This document shows, one piece after another, positions 35,906 through 46,981 of a stretch of DNA of 64,000 nucleotides. The position numbers and the translations under genes are program-made. The stretch is taken from the NCBI GenBank assembly GCA_016584305.1, contig JACEEZ010016411.1, positions 1 to 64,000 of the forward strand, given 5' to 3'. Source of the DNA: Chionoecetes opilio. Taxonomy: Eukaryota; Arthropoda; Malacostraca; Decapoda; Majidae. The notes below the pieces were generated by a model. The model saw only the letters and a program-made list of their open reading frames with translations, was not told where the DNA came from and did not search any database. The stretch's first letter is position 1; the number at the start of each line of letters is the position of its first letter.

Positions 35906-38385
35906 TTTTCCTACAAATTGACGTATAAAATCCTATTTTTAGAATAATTTGCACCCTATAAGTAGCTTACATTACATTAATGCTATAAATAGAAGAGTAT
36001 TAAGAGGTTATTTATGTGAATATGGTATATTGCCAAGCGTTTTTCATAGTTTCTTGTAAACTGTAGCGTTATTGTTATATATACAAGTAGATCTACTATC
36101 TATTGCTATAAACCATTTTAAAATGAGTGGTTTTCAATTGATATTAGCTATTTATCGGTAAAAATAAATAGCTGGTTGTTCCTACAAATTGAAGATAAAA
36201 TCCTCTTTTTAGAATAATTTGCACCTATAAGGAGCTTACATTACATTAAGCTATTAAAAATAGAAGAGTTTGGGTTTTAAGAGGTTATTTTTGTGAATAT
36301 AAAGGTGTATGCAAGCGACCTTTCATAGTTTCTTATAAACTGTAAGCGTTATTGTATATTTACAAGTAGTTTTACTTATCATATTGCTTATAAACCCTAA
36401 AAAAATGTAATGTTTTCAATGATTATGAGCTATATAATCGGTGATATTATAGTGTTTTCCTACAAATTGAAGTATAAAATAATCTCTTTAGATTAATTTG
36501 CACCCATAGTAGCGTCATTACATTAAAGGTATAGAAATAATAGGCTGTTTTTCCTACAAATTAAGTATAATCTTTTTAGATAATATATGCACCATAAGAG
36601 ATTACATACATAAGCTAATAAATAGAAGAGAAAGAGGTTATTTATTGTGATATTAACGGTATATTGCACAAGCGTTTTCATACTTTCTTGTGTAAACGTA
36701 GCGTATTGTTAATATATACAAGTAGTTTTACTTAGTATATTGCTATAAATAAATATATAAACCCATAAAATGTTGATGTTTTCAATGATTTTGCTAGTAT
36801 GTTCAGTGATATCTAGCTATCTTCCTACAAAATTGAAGTATTTATAAAATCCTTTTTTTAGAATAATTTGCACATATAAGTAGTTACATTACATTAAAGA
36901 TATTAAATAGAAGAGTAAATAGGTTATTTTATTGTGATATAACGGTATATTGCCAAGCGTTTTCATTAGTTCTTTTTAAACTGTAGCCGTTATTGTATAT
37001 ATACCAGTAGTTTTACTTATCATATGGTAAATCAACCCTAAAATGTATTGTTTCAATGATATTAGCCATTTATCGGGAATATATAGCTGTTTTTCCGACA
37101 AATTGATGTATTAAAATGTCCTATTTTTTAGATAATTTGCACCTATAAGTAGATTACATTACTTTAAGCTATTAAATAGAAAGAGTAAAAAAAGAGGTTA
37201 TTTAATGTGATGATAACGGTATATTGCAAGCGTTTTTAATAGCTTCTTCTAAACTGTTAGCGTTATTTATATTATACAAGTAAGTAGTAGTTACTACATA
37301 TTGCTTATAAACCCATAAAATGTAGTGTTTTCAAATGATATTAAGCTATGCTATCGGTGATATAAGCTGTTTTTCCTACAAATTGAAGTATAAAATCCTC
37401 TTTTTAGAATAATTTGCACCTAATAAGAGCTTACATTACATTAAGCTATTAAATAAAAGAAAATAAAGAGTTTATTTTAGTGTGATATAACGGTTATTGC
37501 AAGCGGTTTTAAATATTTTCTTCTAAACGTTATGCGTTGATTTGTATATATACACAGTAGTTTTAAATATTATATTGATATAATAAATTCATAAATATGT
37601 AGTGGTTTTCAAATGATTTTAGCGAGTAGCAGTGATCTATAGCTGTTTTCCTACAAAAGTTGAAGTATAAAATCCTCTTTTTAGAATAATTGGCACCTTA
37701 AGTAGCTTAATTACTTTAACTATTAAAAAAAAGTAAGGGGTTTATTTATTGTGAAAAACGGTATTTTGCAAGCTTTTTTCATATTTTTTAAAAACTGTAC
37801 CGTTATTGAAATACAAGTAGTTTTTATTTATTATTTTGCTATAACCCCCAAAAAGGGAAATTTTTCAAGTTTTTACTAGTTATCAGTGATATATAGGTTT
37901 TCCTACAAATTAAAGTATAAATCCTTTTTTTAGAAAATTTTTGCACCTATAAGTATTTAAATTACTTTAAAGCTATTAAATAGAAGAGTAAGAGGTTTTT
38001 TATTGTGATATAACGGTATTTTGAAAGCTTTTTTCATAGTTTCTTTTAAACTGTAGCGTTATTGTAATTAAAAGAGTTTTATTTATCTTTTTCTATAAAC
38101 CCAAAAAAATGTATGTTTTTGATTTTATCATTTTCGGTGATTATATCTGTTTTCCACAAATTGATGTATAAAATCGTCTTTTTTAAAAATAATATGCCCC
38201 TATAAGTCTTTTTTACATTAGCTTTTAAAATGAAGAGTAAAGGTTATTTTTGTGATAAAAAACGGAAATTGCAGGGGTTTTTCATAGTTTCTTGTAAACT
38301 GTAGCGTTTTTTTGTAATATACACGTAGTTTTACTTTCATTTGCTAAAACCCCCTAAAATTTAGTGTTTTCAATTTTTTTGTAGT
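35906..38385 (+). repeat. A-monomer array, noisy
   Basis: About nine monomers including a noisy short unit near 36530. The error style changes near 37690, from inserted bases to stretched homopolymers and dropped bases. This suggests two differently processed sequences joined without an N. Confidence 0.8.
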
Positions 38386-39150
38386 TATCGGGAAAGAGTG
38401 GTTTTTTTTCTCAAATTGAAGTATTTTTTCTTTATTCTGTAGCAAATAGCTTTTTATATTTGCTACAAATATTTTACAAAATTAAATAGCTAAAAATATT
38501 TTTTTTCATAAAATTTAGATATCAATTTTATCTTAAAAAAATTTTTTAAGTTTTTTAATTTTTTTTGAAAGCTAAAAAATATCGAAATTTGACGTTTTCC
38601 ACTTTTACAAAATTTAAATTTTTAAAACATTGTTATGAGCTAAAAAAGATTTTTCAAAAATTTAGGTATCTTTTTTAATCTTAAAAAAAACGTTTTTTCA
38701 ATTTTTTTAATGTATTTTTAAAACCCTAAAAAATGCGAATAGACATTTTTCCACTTCTACCAATTATTATGACAAATTTGAGTTAAATATGTTTGTCATG
38801 AAATTTATGTATCAATTTTTTTAAAAACAACTTTTTTTCAAGTGTTTAATGTATTTTTTAAGATCTAAAAAATGTCGAAAAAAGAATTATTCAGCCTTTT
38901 TTTTTGATAGAGAAACTCAAAATGTGGAATTATATTTTTTTGTTAGAAAATGCTATTTTAAACTACTCTAACTTGTAATAGGAGTTGAGATCTATATTGT
39001 GATACAATTGTATATTATCGTGTTTTTTATAGTTTCTTCTTAATTGTGGTGTTAAAACATTTAAAAGAAGGTATTTACCTTAGATAATCATTTTTCCCCC
39101 AAAAATGTTCTTTTTAAAAGTTTTTAGCTAGTTATCGGGGTATATAGCGT
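38386..39150 (+). repeat. B2-C2 cassette, noisy
   Basis: B2 is about 38390-38910, with AGAGTGG followed by a T run. Three degraded units are present and the dyad AATGTCGAAA is visible in the third. C2 is about 38915-39150. It lies about 3.3 kb after the B2 at 35066. Confidence 0.82.
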
Positions 39151-40290
39151 TTTTCCCACAAATTGAAGTATAAAAACCTCTTTTTAGAAAAATTTCAACC
39201 CATAAATAGCACATTACATTTAACATTAAAAAGAAGAGTAAGGGTCTTTAGTGATATAAGGTATATTGCAAAAGGTTTTTCATAGTTTTTTTGTAAACTG
39301 TAGCGTTATTGTATATATAAAATATTCTATTATCCTTTGCTATAAACCCCTAAAAAGTAGTTTTTCAAAGATATTTGATTATCGGAATAAATAGTTTTTT
39401 CCCCCCCAAAAATTTAAGTATAAAAAAATCCTCTTTTTAGAATAATTTGCACCTATAAGTAGCTTAATTACTTTAACTATTAAATAGAAGAAAGAGGTTA
39501 TTTTTTGTGATATAACGGTGTTTGAACGTTTTTTATAGTTTTTTCTAAACTGTAGCGTTTGTTAATTACAAATAGTTTTATTAACATATTCTAAAACCCC
39601 TTAAAATGGATTTTTTCAAATATTAGCTATATATCGGTGATATATAGCTGGGTTTTTCCCACAAAATTTAAATATAAAAAAATTCTTTAGATTTTAAATT
39701 TCACCTATAAGTACTTACATTCATTTAAGGTATTAAATAAAGTGTTTCCACAAATTTTAAGTATTAATCTTTTTTTTTGAAAATTGCACCATAAGTGCTT
39801 ACATTACATTTAAATAATAAATAGAAGAGCAAGAGGTTATTTATTGTGATATAACGGTATATTTCAAAGGGTTTTTTTATATTTCTTTAAACCGTGCGTT
39901 ATTTTATATATAAAGTAGTTTTACTTATTTATTGCTAAACCCCCTAAAAAGTTGGTTTTTAATGATTTTGTATTTAGTGATATATAGCTATTTCCCCACA
40001 AATTGAAGTATAAAAACCTTTTTTTTGAATAATTTTTCACCCATAAATTTAATTACATTAAGCTATTAAATAGAAGAGAAAAGGGATTTATTGTGATTAA
40101 CGGATATTGAAGCGTTTTTTTATAGTTCTTTTAAACGTAGCGTTATGTTAATACAAGTAGTTTTACTTATCATATTGGGATAAACCCATAAAAGTAGTGT
40201 TTTCAAAGATATTCTATTTATCGGTGATATATAGCTGTTTTCCCCAAATTGATGTATAAAAACCTCTTTTATAAAATTTGCACCTATAAA
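39151..40290 (+). repeat. A-monomer array, noisy
   Basis: About four degraded monomers and a short 92 bp-type unit near 39735. Bases are dropped throughout, so the spacing is compressed. Confidence 0.78.
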
Positions 40291-40385
40291 GTTTTTTTGC
40301 TTTTTTTTTTTAAAAATTTTACTTTTTGGAGCTTTTTTTTAAAAAAGAAAAGAAAAATAAAAAAGGTTTTTTAAAAATTTTTTAA
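40291..40385. other. Low-complexity A/T run before a join
   Basis: About 95 bases of long T and A runs with almost no monomer signal, directly before the N at 40386. It is best read as a failing read end. Nothing functional is visible. Confidence 0.75.
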
Positions 40386-40386
40386 N
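40386..40386. other. Single N: assembly join
   Basis: The left side is low-complexity sequence after an A-monomer array. The right side enters inside a C1 element (TTTCATAGTTTCTTCTAA, then GGTATTTACCTTATG), so B1 and the first half of C1 are missing. Confidence 0.8.
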
Positions 40387-40530
40387 TGATAAATGTATAT
40401 TAAGGTTTTTCATAGTTTCTTCTAATTGTGTGTTATATCATTATAGAAGGTATTTACCTTATGATATGCATTATACCCTCAAAATGTGTTCTTTTCAATG
40501 ATTTTAGCCAGTTATCGGTGATATATAGCT
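40387..40530 (+). repeat. Partial C1 element
   Basis: The 3' half of C1, identified by GGTATTTACCTTATGATA and the C1-specific TTTTAGCCAGTTATCGG. It continues exactly as 18240-18320 does. Confidence 0.88.
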
Positions 40531-42315
40531 GTTTTCCTATAAATTGAAGTATACAATCCTTTTTTTAGAATCATTTGCACCTATAAGTAGCTTACATTAC
40601 ATTAAGCTATTAAATAGAAGAGTAAGAGGTTATTTATTGTGATATAACGGTATATTGCAAGCGTTTTTCATAGTTTCTTGTAAACTGTAGCGTTATTGTA
40701 TATATACAAGTAGTTTTACTTATCATATTGCTATAAACCCATAAAATGTAGGGTTTTCAATGATATTAGCTATTTATCGGTGATATATAGCTGTTTTCCT
40801 ACAAATTGAAGTATACAATCCTTTTTTTAGAATAATTTGCACCTATAAGTAGGTTACATTACATTAAGCTAATAAATAGAAGAGTAAGAGGTTATTTATT
40901 GTGATATAACTGTATATTGCAAGCGTTTTTCATAGTTTCTTTTAAACTGTAGCGTTATTGTATATATACAAGTAGTTTTACTTATCATATTGCTATAAAC
41001 CCATAAAATGTAGTGTTTTCAATGATATTAGCTATTTATCGGTGATATATAGCTGTTTTCCTACAAATTGAAGTATAAAATCCTCTTTTTAGAATAATTT
41101 GCACCTATAAGTAGCTTACATTACATTAAGCTATTAAATAAAAGAATAAGAGGTTATTTATTGTGATATAACGGTATATTGCAAGCGTTTTTCATATTTT
41201 CTTCTAAACTGTAGCGTGATTGTATATATACAAGTAGTTTTACATATTATATTGCTATAAACCATAAATGTAGTGTTTTCAATGATATTAGCTATTTATC
41301 GGTGATATATAGCTATTTTCCTACAAATTGAGTATAAAATATCTTTTTAGATAATTTGCACCTATAAGTAGCTTACATTACATTAAGTATTAAATAGAAG
41401 AGTAAGAGGTTATTTATTGTGATATAACGGTATATTGCAAGCGTTTTTTCATAGTTTCTTCTAAACTGTAGCGTTATTGTATATATACAAGTAGTTTTAC
41501 TTATTATATTGCTATAAACCCATAAAATGTAGTGTTTTCAATGATATTAGCTATTATCGGTGATATATAGCTGTTTTCCTACAAATTGAAGTATAAATCC
41601 TCTTTTAGAATAATTTGCACCTATAAGTAGCTTACATTACATTAAGCTATTAAATAGAAGAGTAAGAGGTTATTTATTGTGATATAACGGTATATTGCAA
41701 GCGTTTTTTCATAGTTTCTTCTAACTGTACGTTATTGTATATATACAAGTAGTTTTACTTATTATATTGCTATAAACCCATAAAATGTAGTGTTTTCAAT
41801 GATTTAGCTATTATCGTGATATATAGCTGTTTTCCTACAAATTGAAGTTAAAATCCTCTTTTTAGAATAATTTGCACCTATAAGTAGCTTACATTACATT
41901 AAGCTATTAAATAGAAGAGTAAGAGGTTATTTATTGTGATATAACGGTATATTGCAAGCGTTTTTCATAGTTTCTTTAAACTGTACGTTATTGTATATAT
42001 ACAAGTAGTTTTACTTATATATTGCTATAAACCCATAAAATGTAGTGTTTTTAATGATATTACTATTTATCGTGATATATAGCTGTTTTCCTACAAATTG
42101 AGTATAAAATCTCTTTTTAGAATAATTTGCACCTATAAGTAGCTTACATACATTAAGCTATTAAATAGAAGAGTAAGAGGTTATTTATTGTGATATAACG
42201 GTATATTGCAGGCGTTTTTCATAGTTTTTTAAATGTAGCGTTATTGTATTAACACTAGTTTTTACTTATCATATGCTATAACCCCTAAAATTAGTGTTTT
42301 TCAAATTTTTTTAGC
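40531..42315 (+). repeat. A-monomer array, clean then degrading
   Basis: About seven monomers between C1 and B2. The first four match the seven-unit form at 18321-19030 (TAGGTTACATTACATTAAG, then TAACTGTATATTGCAAG, then AATAAAAGAATAAGAGG). Base drop-outs start near 41330 and rise towards B2. Confidence 0.87.
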
Positions 42316-43080
42316 TAGTTTTTCATGAAGAGTGGTTTTTTTCTAAAATTGAAGTATATTTTTTTTATATCGTAGCTAATAGCTTTTTATATTGCTACAA
42401 CTATATTTTACAAAATTAATAGCTAAAATTGATTTTTCATGAAAATTTGATATCAATTTTAAACCCAAAAATATGTTTTTTCAAAGTTTTTTAATGTATT
42501 TTTGAAAGCTAAATATGTCGAAATTTGACAGTATTCAGCATTTTACCAACTATATTTAACAATGTTATGACTAAAATATTATTTTTTTTTGAAATTTAGG
42601 TATCAATTTTAATCTTAAAACAACGTTTTTTTCAAGTTTTAAGTATTTTTGAACCTAAAATGTCGAAATATGACATTATTCAGCCTTCTACACAATTATA
42701 TATGACAATATTATGAGCTTAAAATTGTTATTAGTCAGAAATTTATGTACAATTTATTCCTAAAAACACGTTTTTTCAAGTGTTTTAAAGTATTTTTGAA
42801 GATCTAAAAATGTCGAAAATTGACATTTTTCAGCCTTTTTTTTGAAAAAGAATTCAAATGTGGAATATTATGTTTTTCGTTAGAAAATGCTATTTAAACT
42901 ACTCTAAGCTTGTAATAAGTTGAGACTCTATATTGTGATACAATTGTAATTTACGTGTTTTTTTTATAGTTCTTCTTAATTGTGTGTTTTATCATTAATA
43001 GAAGGGATTTCCTTATGATAATGCATTATACCTCAAAATTGTTCTTTTCAATGTTTTTAGCTATTATCGTGATATATAGC
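42316..43080 (+). repeat. B2-C2 cassette, noisy
   Basis: B2 is about 42320-42835, entered by GAAGAGTGG. C2 is about 42840-43080 with CTCTAAGCTTGTAATA. The distance to the next B1 (about 2.93 kb) matches the clean 3.1 kb once dropped bases are allowed for. Confidence 0.83.
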
Positions 43081-44330
43081 TTTTCCTACAAATTTAGTAT
43101 AAATCCTCTTTTTAGAATAATTTGCACCTTAAATAGCTTACTTACATAAGCTATTAAATAGAAGAGTAGAGTATTTTATTGTATTAATGTATATTGCAAG
43201 CGTTTTTCATAGTTTCTTTTAAACTGTTAGTTATTGTATTATACAAGTATTCTACTTATCCTATTGCTATAAACCCATAAATGTTAGTTTTTAAATTGAA
43301 TTTAGCTATTTATGTATATATAGCTGTTTTCCCACAAATTGAAGAATAATCTTTTTTAGAAAATTTCACCTATAAGTAGCTTACATTACATTAACTATTA
43401 AATAGAAGAGTAGAGTTATTTATTGTGATATAACCCGGGATATTGCAAGGTTTTTCATAATTTCTTTAACTGTAGCTTTTTTACAATAGTTTTAAATTAC
43501 ATATGCTTAAACCTAAAATGTAGTGTTTTCAATGTATTAAACTATTTATCGTGATATATAGTTTTTTTCCTTTCAATTGAAGTATAATTAATCTTTTTAG
43601 ATTTAAATTTTCACCTAAAGTAGCTTACTTAATTAAGGTATTAAATAGAAGATAAGAGGATATTTATTGTGGATATAAGTATTTCAAGCGTTTTTCATAT
43701 TTCTTCTAAACTGTAGCGTTATTGTATATTACAAGTATTTACTTATTATTGCATAAAACCATAAAATGTAAAGGGGTTTTCATTTTTTAGCTATAAACGG
43801 GGATATATAGCGTTTTCCTACAAATTGAAGTTAAAATCCTTTTTAGATAATTTCACAAAGTAGCTTACTTACATTAAGCTATAAATAAAAAGTAAAAGGT
43901 TTATTTATTGTGATATACGGTATATTGCAAAGGGTTTTTCAAAAATTTCTTTAACTGTAGCTTATTGTTATAAAGTAGGTTTACTTATTATTGCTATAAA
44001 CCTAAAATTTTAGTGTTTTTCAATGATTTTAGCTAGTTTATCAGTGATAATAGGTTTTTCCTAAATAAGTATAAACCCTTTTTTTAATAATTTGCCCTAA
44101 AGTAGCTTTTCTTACATTAGCTATTAAATTTGAAGAGTAAGAGGATTTATTGTGATATAAAGTTAATTGCAGGTTTTTCATAGTTTCTTTAAAACTATAG
44201 CGTTATTGTATAATACAGTAGTTTTACTTATCTATTGCTATAAACCTATAAATGTAGTGTTTTTAATTATTTAGCTATTTATCGGGTATATAAGCTGTTT
44301 TCCTAAAAATTTGAAGTATAATCCTTTTTT
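43081..44330 (+). repeat. A-monomer array, noisy
   Basis: About five compressed monomers between C2 and the truncated C. Their order matches 15216-16561, including the AATCTTTTTAGATT variant near 43580 and CTATAGCGTTATTG near 44195. Confidence 0.8.
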
Positions 44331-44505
44331 AAATCAATGTAGCTTATTAATAGATTTAAAAACTCTATTATTGGATAAATGGGATATTATAGGTTTTTAT
44401 ATTTCTTCTAATGTGGGTTTTTTATTTAAAAAAGGTATTTTACTTATATAAATGCATTAAACCCTCAAAAAGTGTGTTTCAATGATGTTAGCTAGTTATC
44501 GGTGA
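44331..44505 (+). repeat. Truncated C element, degraded
   Basis: ATCCTTTTTTAAA followed by a distorted GTAGCTTATTAATAG, with AAACTCTATTATTG and the remains of GTATTTACCTTATG. Its position between C2 and B1 is the same as at 16562, which supports the identification despite the noise. Confidence 0.7.
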
Positions 44506-45245
44506 TATATAGCGTTTTTCCTACAAATTTTAAGTATAATCCTTTTTTAGAATAAATTTTCACCCATAAGTAGCTTACATTACATTAAGCATAAATAGAA
44601 GAGTAGGGGGTATTTATTGTGATATAAAAGTATATTGCAAAGGGTTTTTTATAGTTTCTTGTAAACTTAGCGTTATTGTATATATACAAGTAGTTTTACT
44701 TATCTATTGCTATAAACCCATAAATGTAGTGTTTTATGATATTAGCTATTTATCGGTGTATATAGCTGTTTTTTCCCACAAATTGATATTTAAAAACCTT
44801 TTTTTTAGAAAAATTTTGACTATAAGTATCTTTAATTTACATTTAGCTTTTATTAAATGAAATAATGAAAGGTTATTTATTTGATATAACTTATTTCAAA
44901 GCGTTTTCAAAATTTTTTTAAAATGTAGCGTTATTTATATAATATACAAGTTTTTTAACTTATTATATTGCCTTTAAAACCCATAAATGAGTGGTTTCAA
45001 ATATTTATTTGTTTTACTGATATATACTGTTTTTTTCAAATTGAGATAAAATTTTTTAGAATATTTTATATAATATTTAATTACATGAAGCTAAACATAA
45101 AAATATAGGTTTTATTTAAAAATTTTCGGGATATTTGAAGCGTTTTTCATGAGTTCTTAAACTTGCGTTTTGTAAAATTACAAGTAGTTTTACTATTAAT
45201 TGCTATAACCCTAAATTAGTGTTTTTCAATGAAATTTACTAGTTA
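44506..45245 (+). repeat. A-monomer array, noisy
   Basis: Three compressed monomers before B1, in the position of 16751-17540. Confidence 0.78.
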
Positions 45246-45955
45246 TCTGAAGGTTTTTTTTTCTAAAATAGGTATATTTCTTTATAAATTTTAGCTTAAA
45301 GCTTTTATATTTGCTTTTCAACTTATATTTTACAAAATTAAAGTAAAATTTAATTTTTCAGAAATTTTAATATCAATTAATCTAAAAAAATGTTTTTTTG
45401 AATATTTTAAGTATTTTGAAGGTTTTAATTGTAATTTTGATTATTAGTTATAAAACAATATATTTAACATTTATGGGTTAAAAAATATGTATTTTATGAA
45501 ATTTTTTGGTTATTTAATCTAAAAAGTTTTTTCAAAGTGTTTTAAGTATTTTTTAACCTTCGTATGTTATTTAGCATTTTACAAACTATAATTTAAAATT
45601 AAAGAGCTAAAATATTGTATTTTTCTGAATTTATTTTTCATTTTAATTTTAAAACAAGTTTTTCAAATTTTTTAAATTTTTTTTTAAAAGGGTAAAAAAT
45701 GTCGAAAATTTTACATTATTCAGTCCCTTTTTTTTGATAGAAATTTTTAAAATACAATTAATAGTTTTTTTTTGTTAAAAAGTTTTTAAACTACTGTAAG
45801 CTTTATAATAATTTTGAGCTTATATTGATAAATTTATTTTTATTTTTTTCAAGTTTTTTTAATTTTGGTTTTATTTAATAGAAGGATTTACCTTTTTTAT
45901 AAGATTAAAATAAAATGTGTTTTTTCAATGTTTTTACTGTACGGGGGGGGGGGGG
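45246..45955 (+). repeat. B1-C1 cassette, strongly degraded
   Basis: Entered by CTGAAGG with a T run and CTAAAATAGGTATATTTC, the AATAGAAG form of B1. Three eroded 156 bp units follow to about 45735, then C1 with CTGTAAGCTTTATAATAA. A G run at 45943-45955 replaces the end of C1 (TAGCTAGTTATCGGTGA) and is an artefact. Confidence 0.75.
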
Positions 45956-46781
45956 TATAGTGTTTTTTAAAATTGAATATACAATCCTTTTTTGAATCAT
46001 TTATAAGTTTTACTTAATTAAGCTTTAAATAAAAAGGGTTTTTATTTTTTGTTATCGGTATATTAAACGTTTTTTATAGTTTTTCTTTTTTAGGTTATTG
46101 ATATAAGTAGTTTTTCTTACATAGCTATAAATAAAATTAGGGTTTTAATGTATTACTTTTACGGGATTATGCGTTTTCCCAACTTGGGAACAAACCTTTT
46201 TTTAAATATTTCCCAAAATGTTCTTACATTGCTAAAAAAAAAAAAAGAGGGGTTTTTTATTTTGGGTATAACTATATTGAAAACGGGTTTTTCATAGTTT
46301 CTTTTAAACTGTAGCGTTATTGTATATATACAAGTAGTTTTACTTATCATATTGCTATAAACCCATAAAATGTAGTGTTTTCAATGATATTAGCTATTTA
46401 TCGGTGATATATAGCTGTTTTCCTACAAATTGAAGTATAAAATCCTCTTTTTAGAATAATTTGCACCTATAAGTAGCTTACATTACATTAAGCTATTAAA
46501 TAAAAGAATAAGAGGTTATTTATTGTGATATAACGGTATATTGCAAGCGTTTTTCATATTTTCTTCTAAACTGTAGCGTGATTGTATATATACAAGTAGT
46601 TTTACATATTATATTGCTATAAATTCATAATATGTAGTGTTTTCAATGATTTTAGCTAGTTATCAGTGATATATAGCTGTTTTCCTACAAATTGGAGTAT
46701 AAAATCCTCTTTTTACAATAATTTGCACCTAGAAGTAGCTTACATTACATTAAGCTATTAAATAGAAGTGTAGGAGGTTAT
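45956..46781 (+). repeat. A-monomer array, noisy then clean, up to the SINE
   Basis: About three monomers. From about 46270 the sequence is clean and matches 18735-19230 base for base over long stretches, which places the SINE shortly after a C1 element. A 63-codon minus-strand open frame at 46159-46350 crosses the noise boundary and is spurious. Confidence 0.87.
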
Positions 46782-46794
46782 TTATTGTGATATA
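46782..46794 (+). repeat. SINE target-site duplication, left copy
   Basis: TTATTGTGATATA, part of the A monomer, directly before the first SINE base. An identical copy follows the SINE at 46969-46981. Confidence 0.93.
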
Positions 46795-46805
46795 GCCCGT
46801 CAGTG

Positions 46806-46817
46806 TGGCAAGGTTGG
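46806..46817 (+). promoter_or_regulatory. Pol III box A-like element in the SINE
   Basis: TGGCAAGGTTGG fits the tRNA A-box pattern TRGYNNARNNGG apart from a G where the invariant A is expected, with a one-base-longer spacing. It lies 11 bases from the SINE start, as expected for a D-arm-derived promoter. Confidence 0.75.
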
Positions 46818-46865
46818 TAGAGACGTGAGTTCCCAATGTGCAGCGTCCCTGTGCATTCGGTCAGC

Positions 46866-46876
46866 GGTTCGAGTCC
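46866..46876 (+). promoter_or_regulatory. Pol III box B in the SINE
   Basis: GGTTCGAGTCC is a perfect match to the consensus GGTTCGANTCC. It is flanked by a T-arm-like stem in which GCGG pairs with CCGC. The start-to-start distance from box A is 60 bp, which suits a long-variable-arm (Leu/Ser-type) tRNA ancestor. Confidence 0.92.
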
Positions 46877-46968
46877 GCCTAGTTCGTGCTGACTTGGCGG
46901 CGCTTTGTATAGTCAATAACCTTGTAGTTGGTACTTGCAAAGTGACTAGATAGGATGAAAATCTTATC

Positions 46969-46981
46969 TTATTGTGATATA
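46969..46981 (+). repeat. SINE target-site duplication, right copy
   Basis: TTATTGTGATATA, identical to the left copy. The monomer resumes with ACGGTATATTGC immediately after the final bases of the duplication. The SINE tail ends in CTTATC, so the exact border could shift by a base or two. Confidence 0.93.

Larger units (their letters stand above)
46795..46968 (+). mobile_element. tRNA-derived SINE inserted in the satellite
   Basis: A 174 bp sequence unlike anything else in the window and clearly more G+C-rich than the satellite. It has an RNA polymerase III internal promoter (box A about 46806-46817, box B 46866-46876) in the geometry of a tRNA with a long variable arm. It starts GCCC-GTCAG, and CTGAC occurs at about 46890-46894, so the tRNA-like ends can pair; leucine tRNAs of animals share those termini. 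A tRNA-unrelated body follows (about 46895-46960), and it ends in a short ATCTTATCTT tail instead of poly(A). The 13 bp duplication flanking it and the uninterrupted equivalents at 13490, 19210, 29940 and 34641 show a single retrotransposition event into one copy of the array. It has no coding capacity and depends on a partner LINE not present here. I cannot assign it to a named family. An alternative, a tRNA pseudogene, is disfavoured by the non-tRNA body. Confidence 0.9.

Noticed and set aside
40291..40385. Long A/T tract as an origin or scaffold attachment region
   Set aside because: It sits directly before an N in failing sequence and has no counterpart at equivalent positions of other repeat copies.
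46795..46894. A functional tRNA-Leu gene
   Set aside because: The anticodon arm is not recognisable, one T-stem pair is mismatched, there are extra bases before the 3' acceptor strand, and the unit continues into a non-tRNA body with target-site duplications. It is a SINE head.
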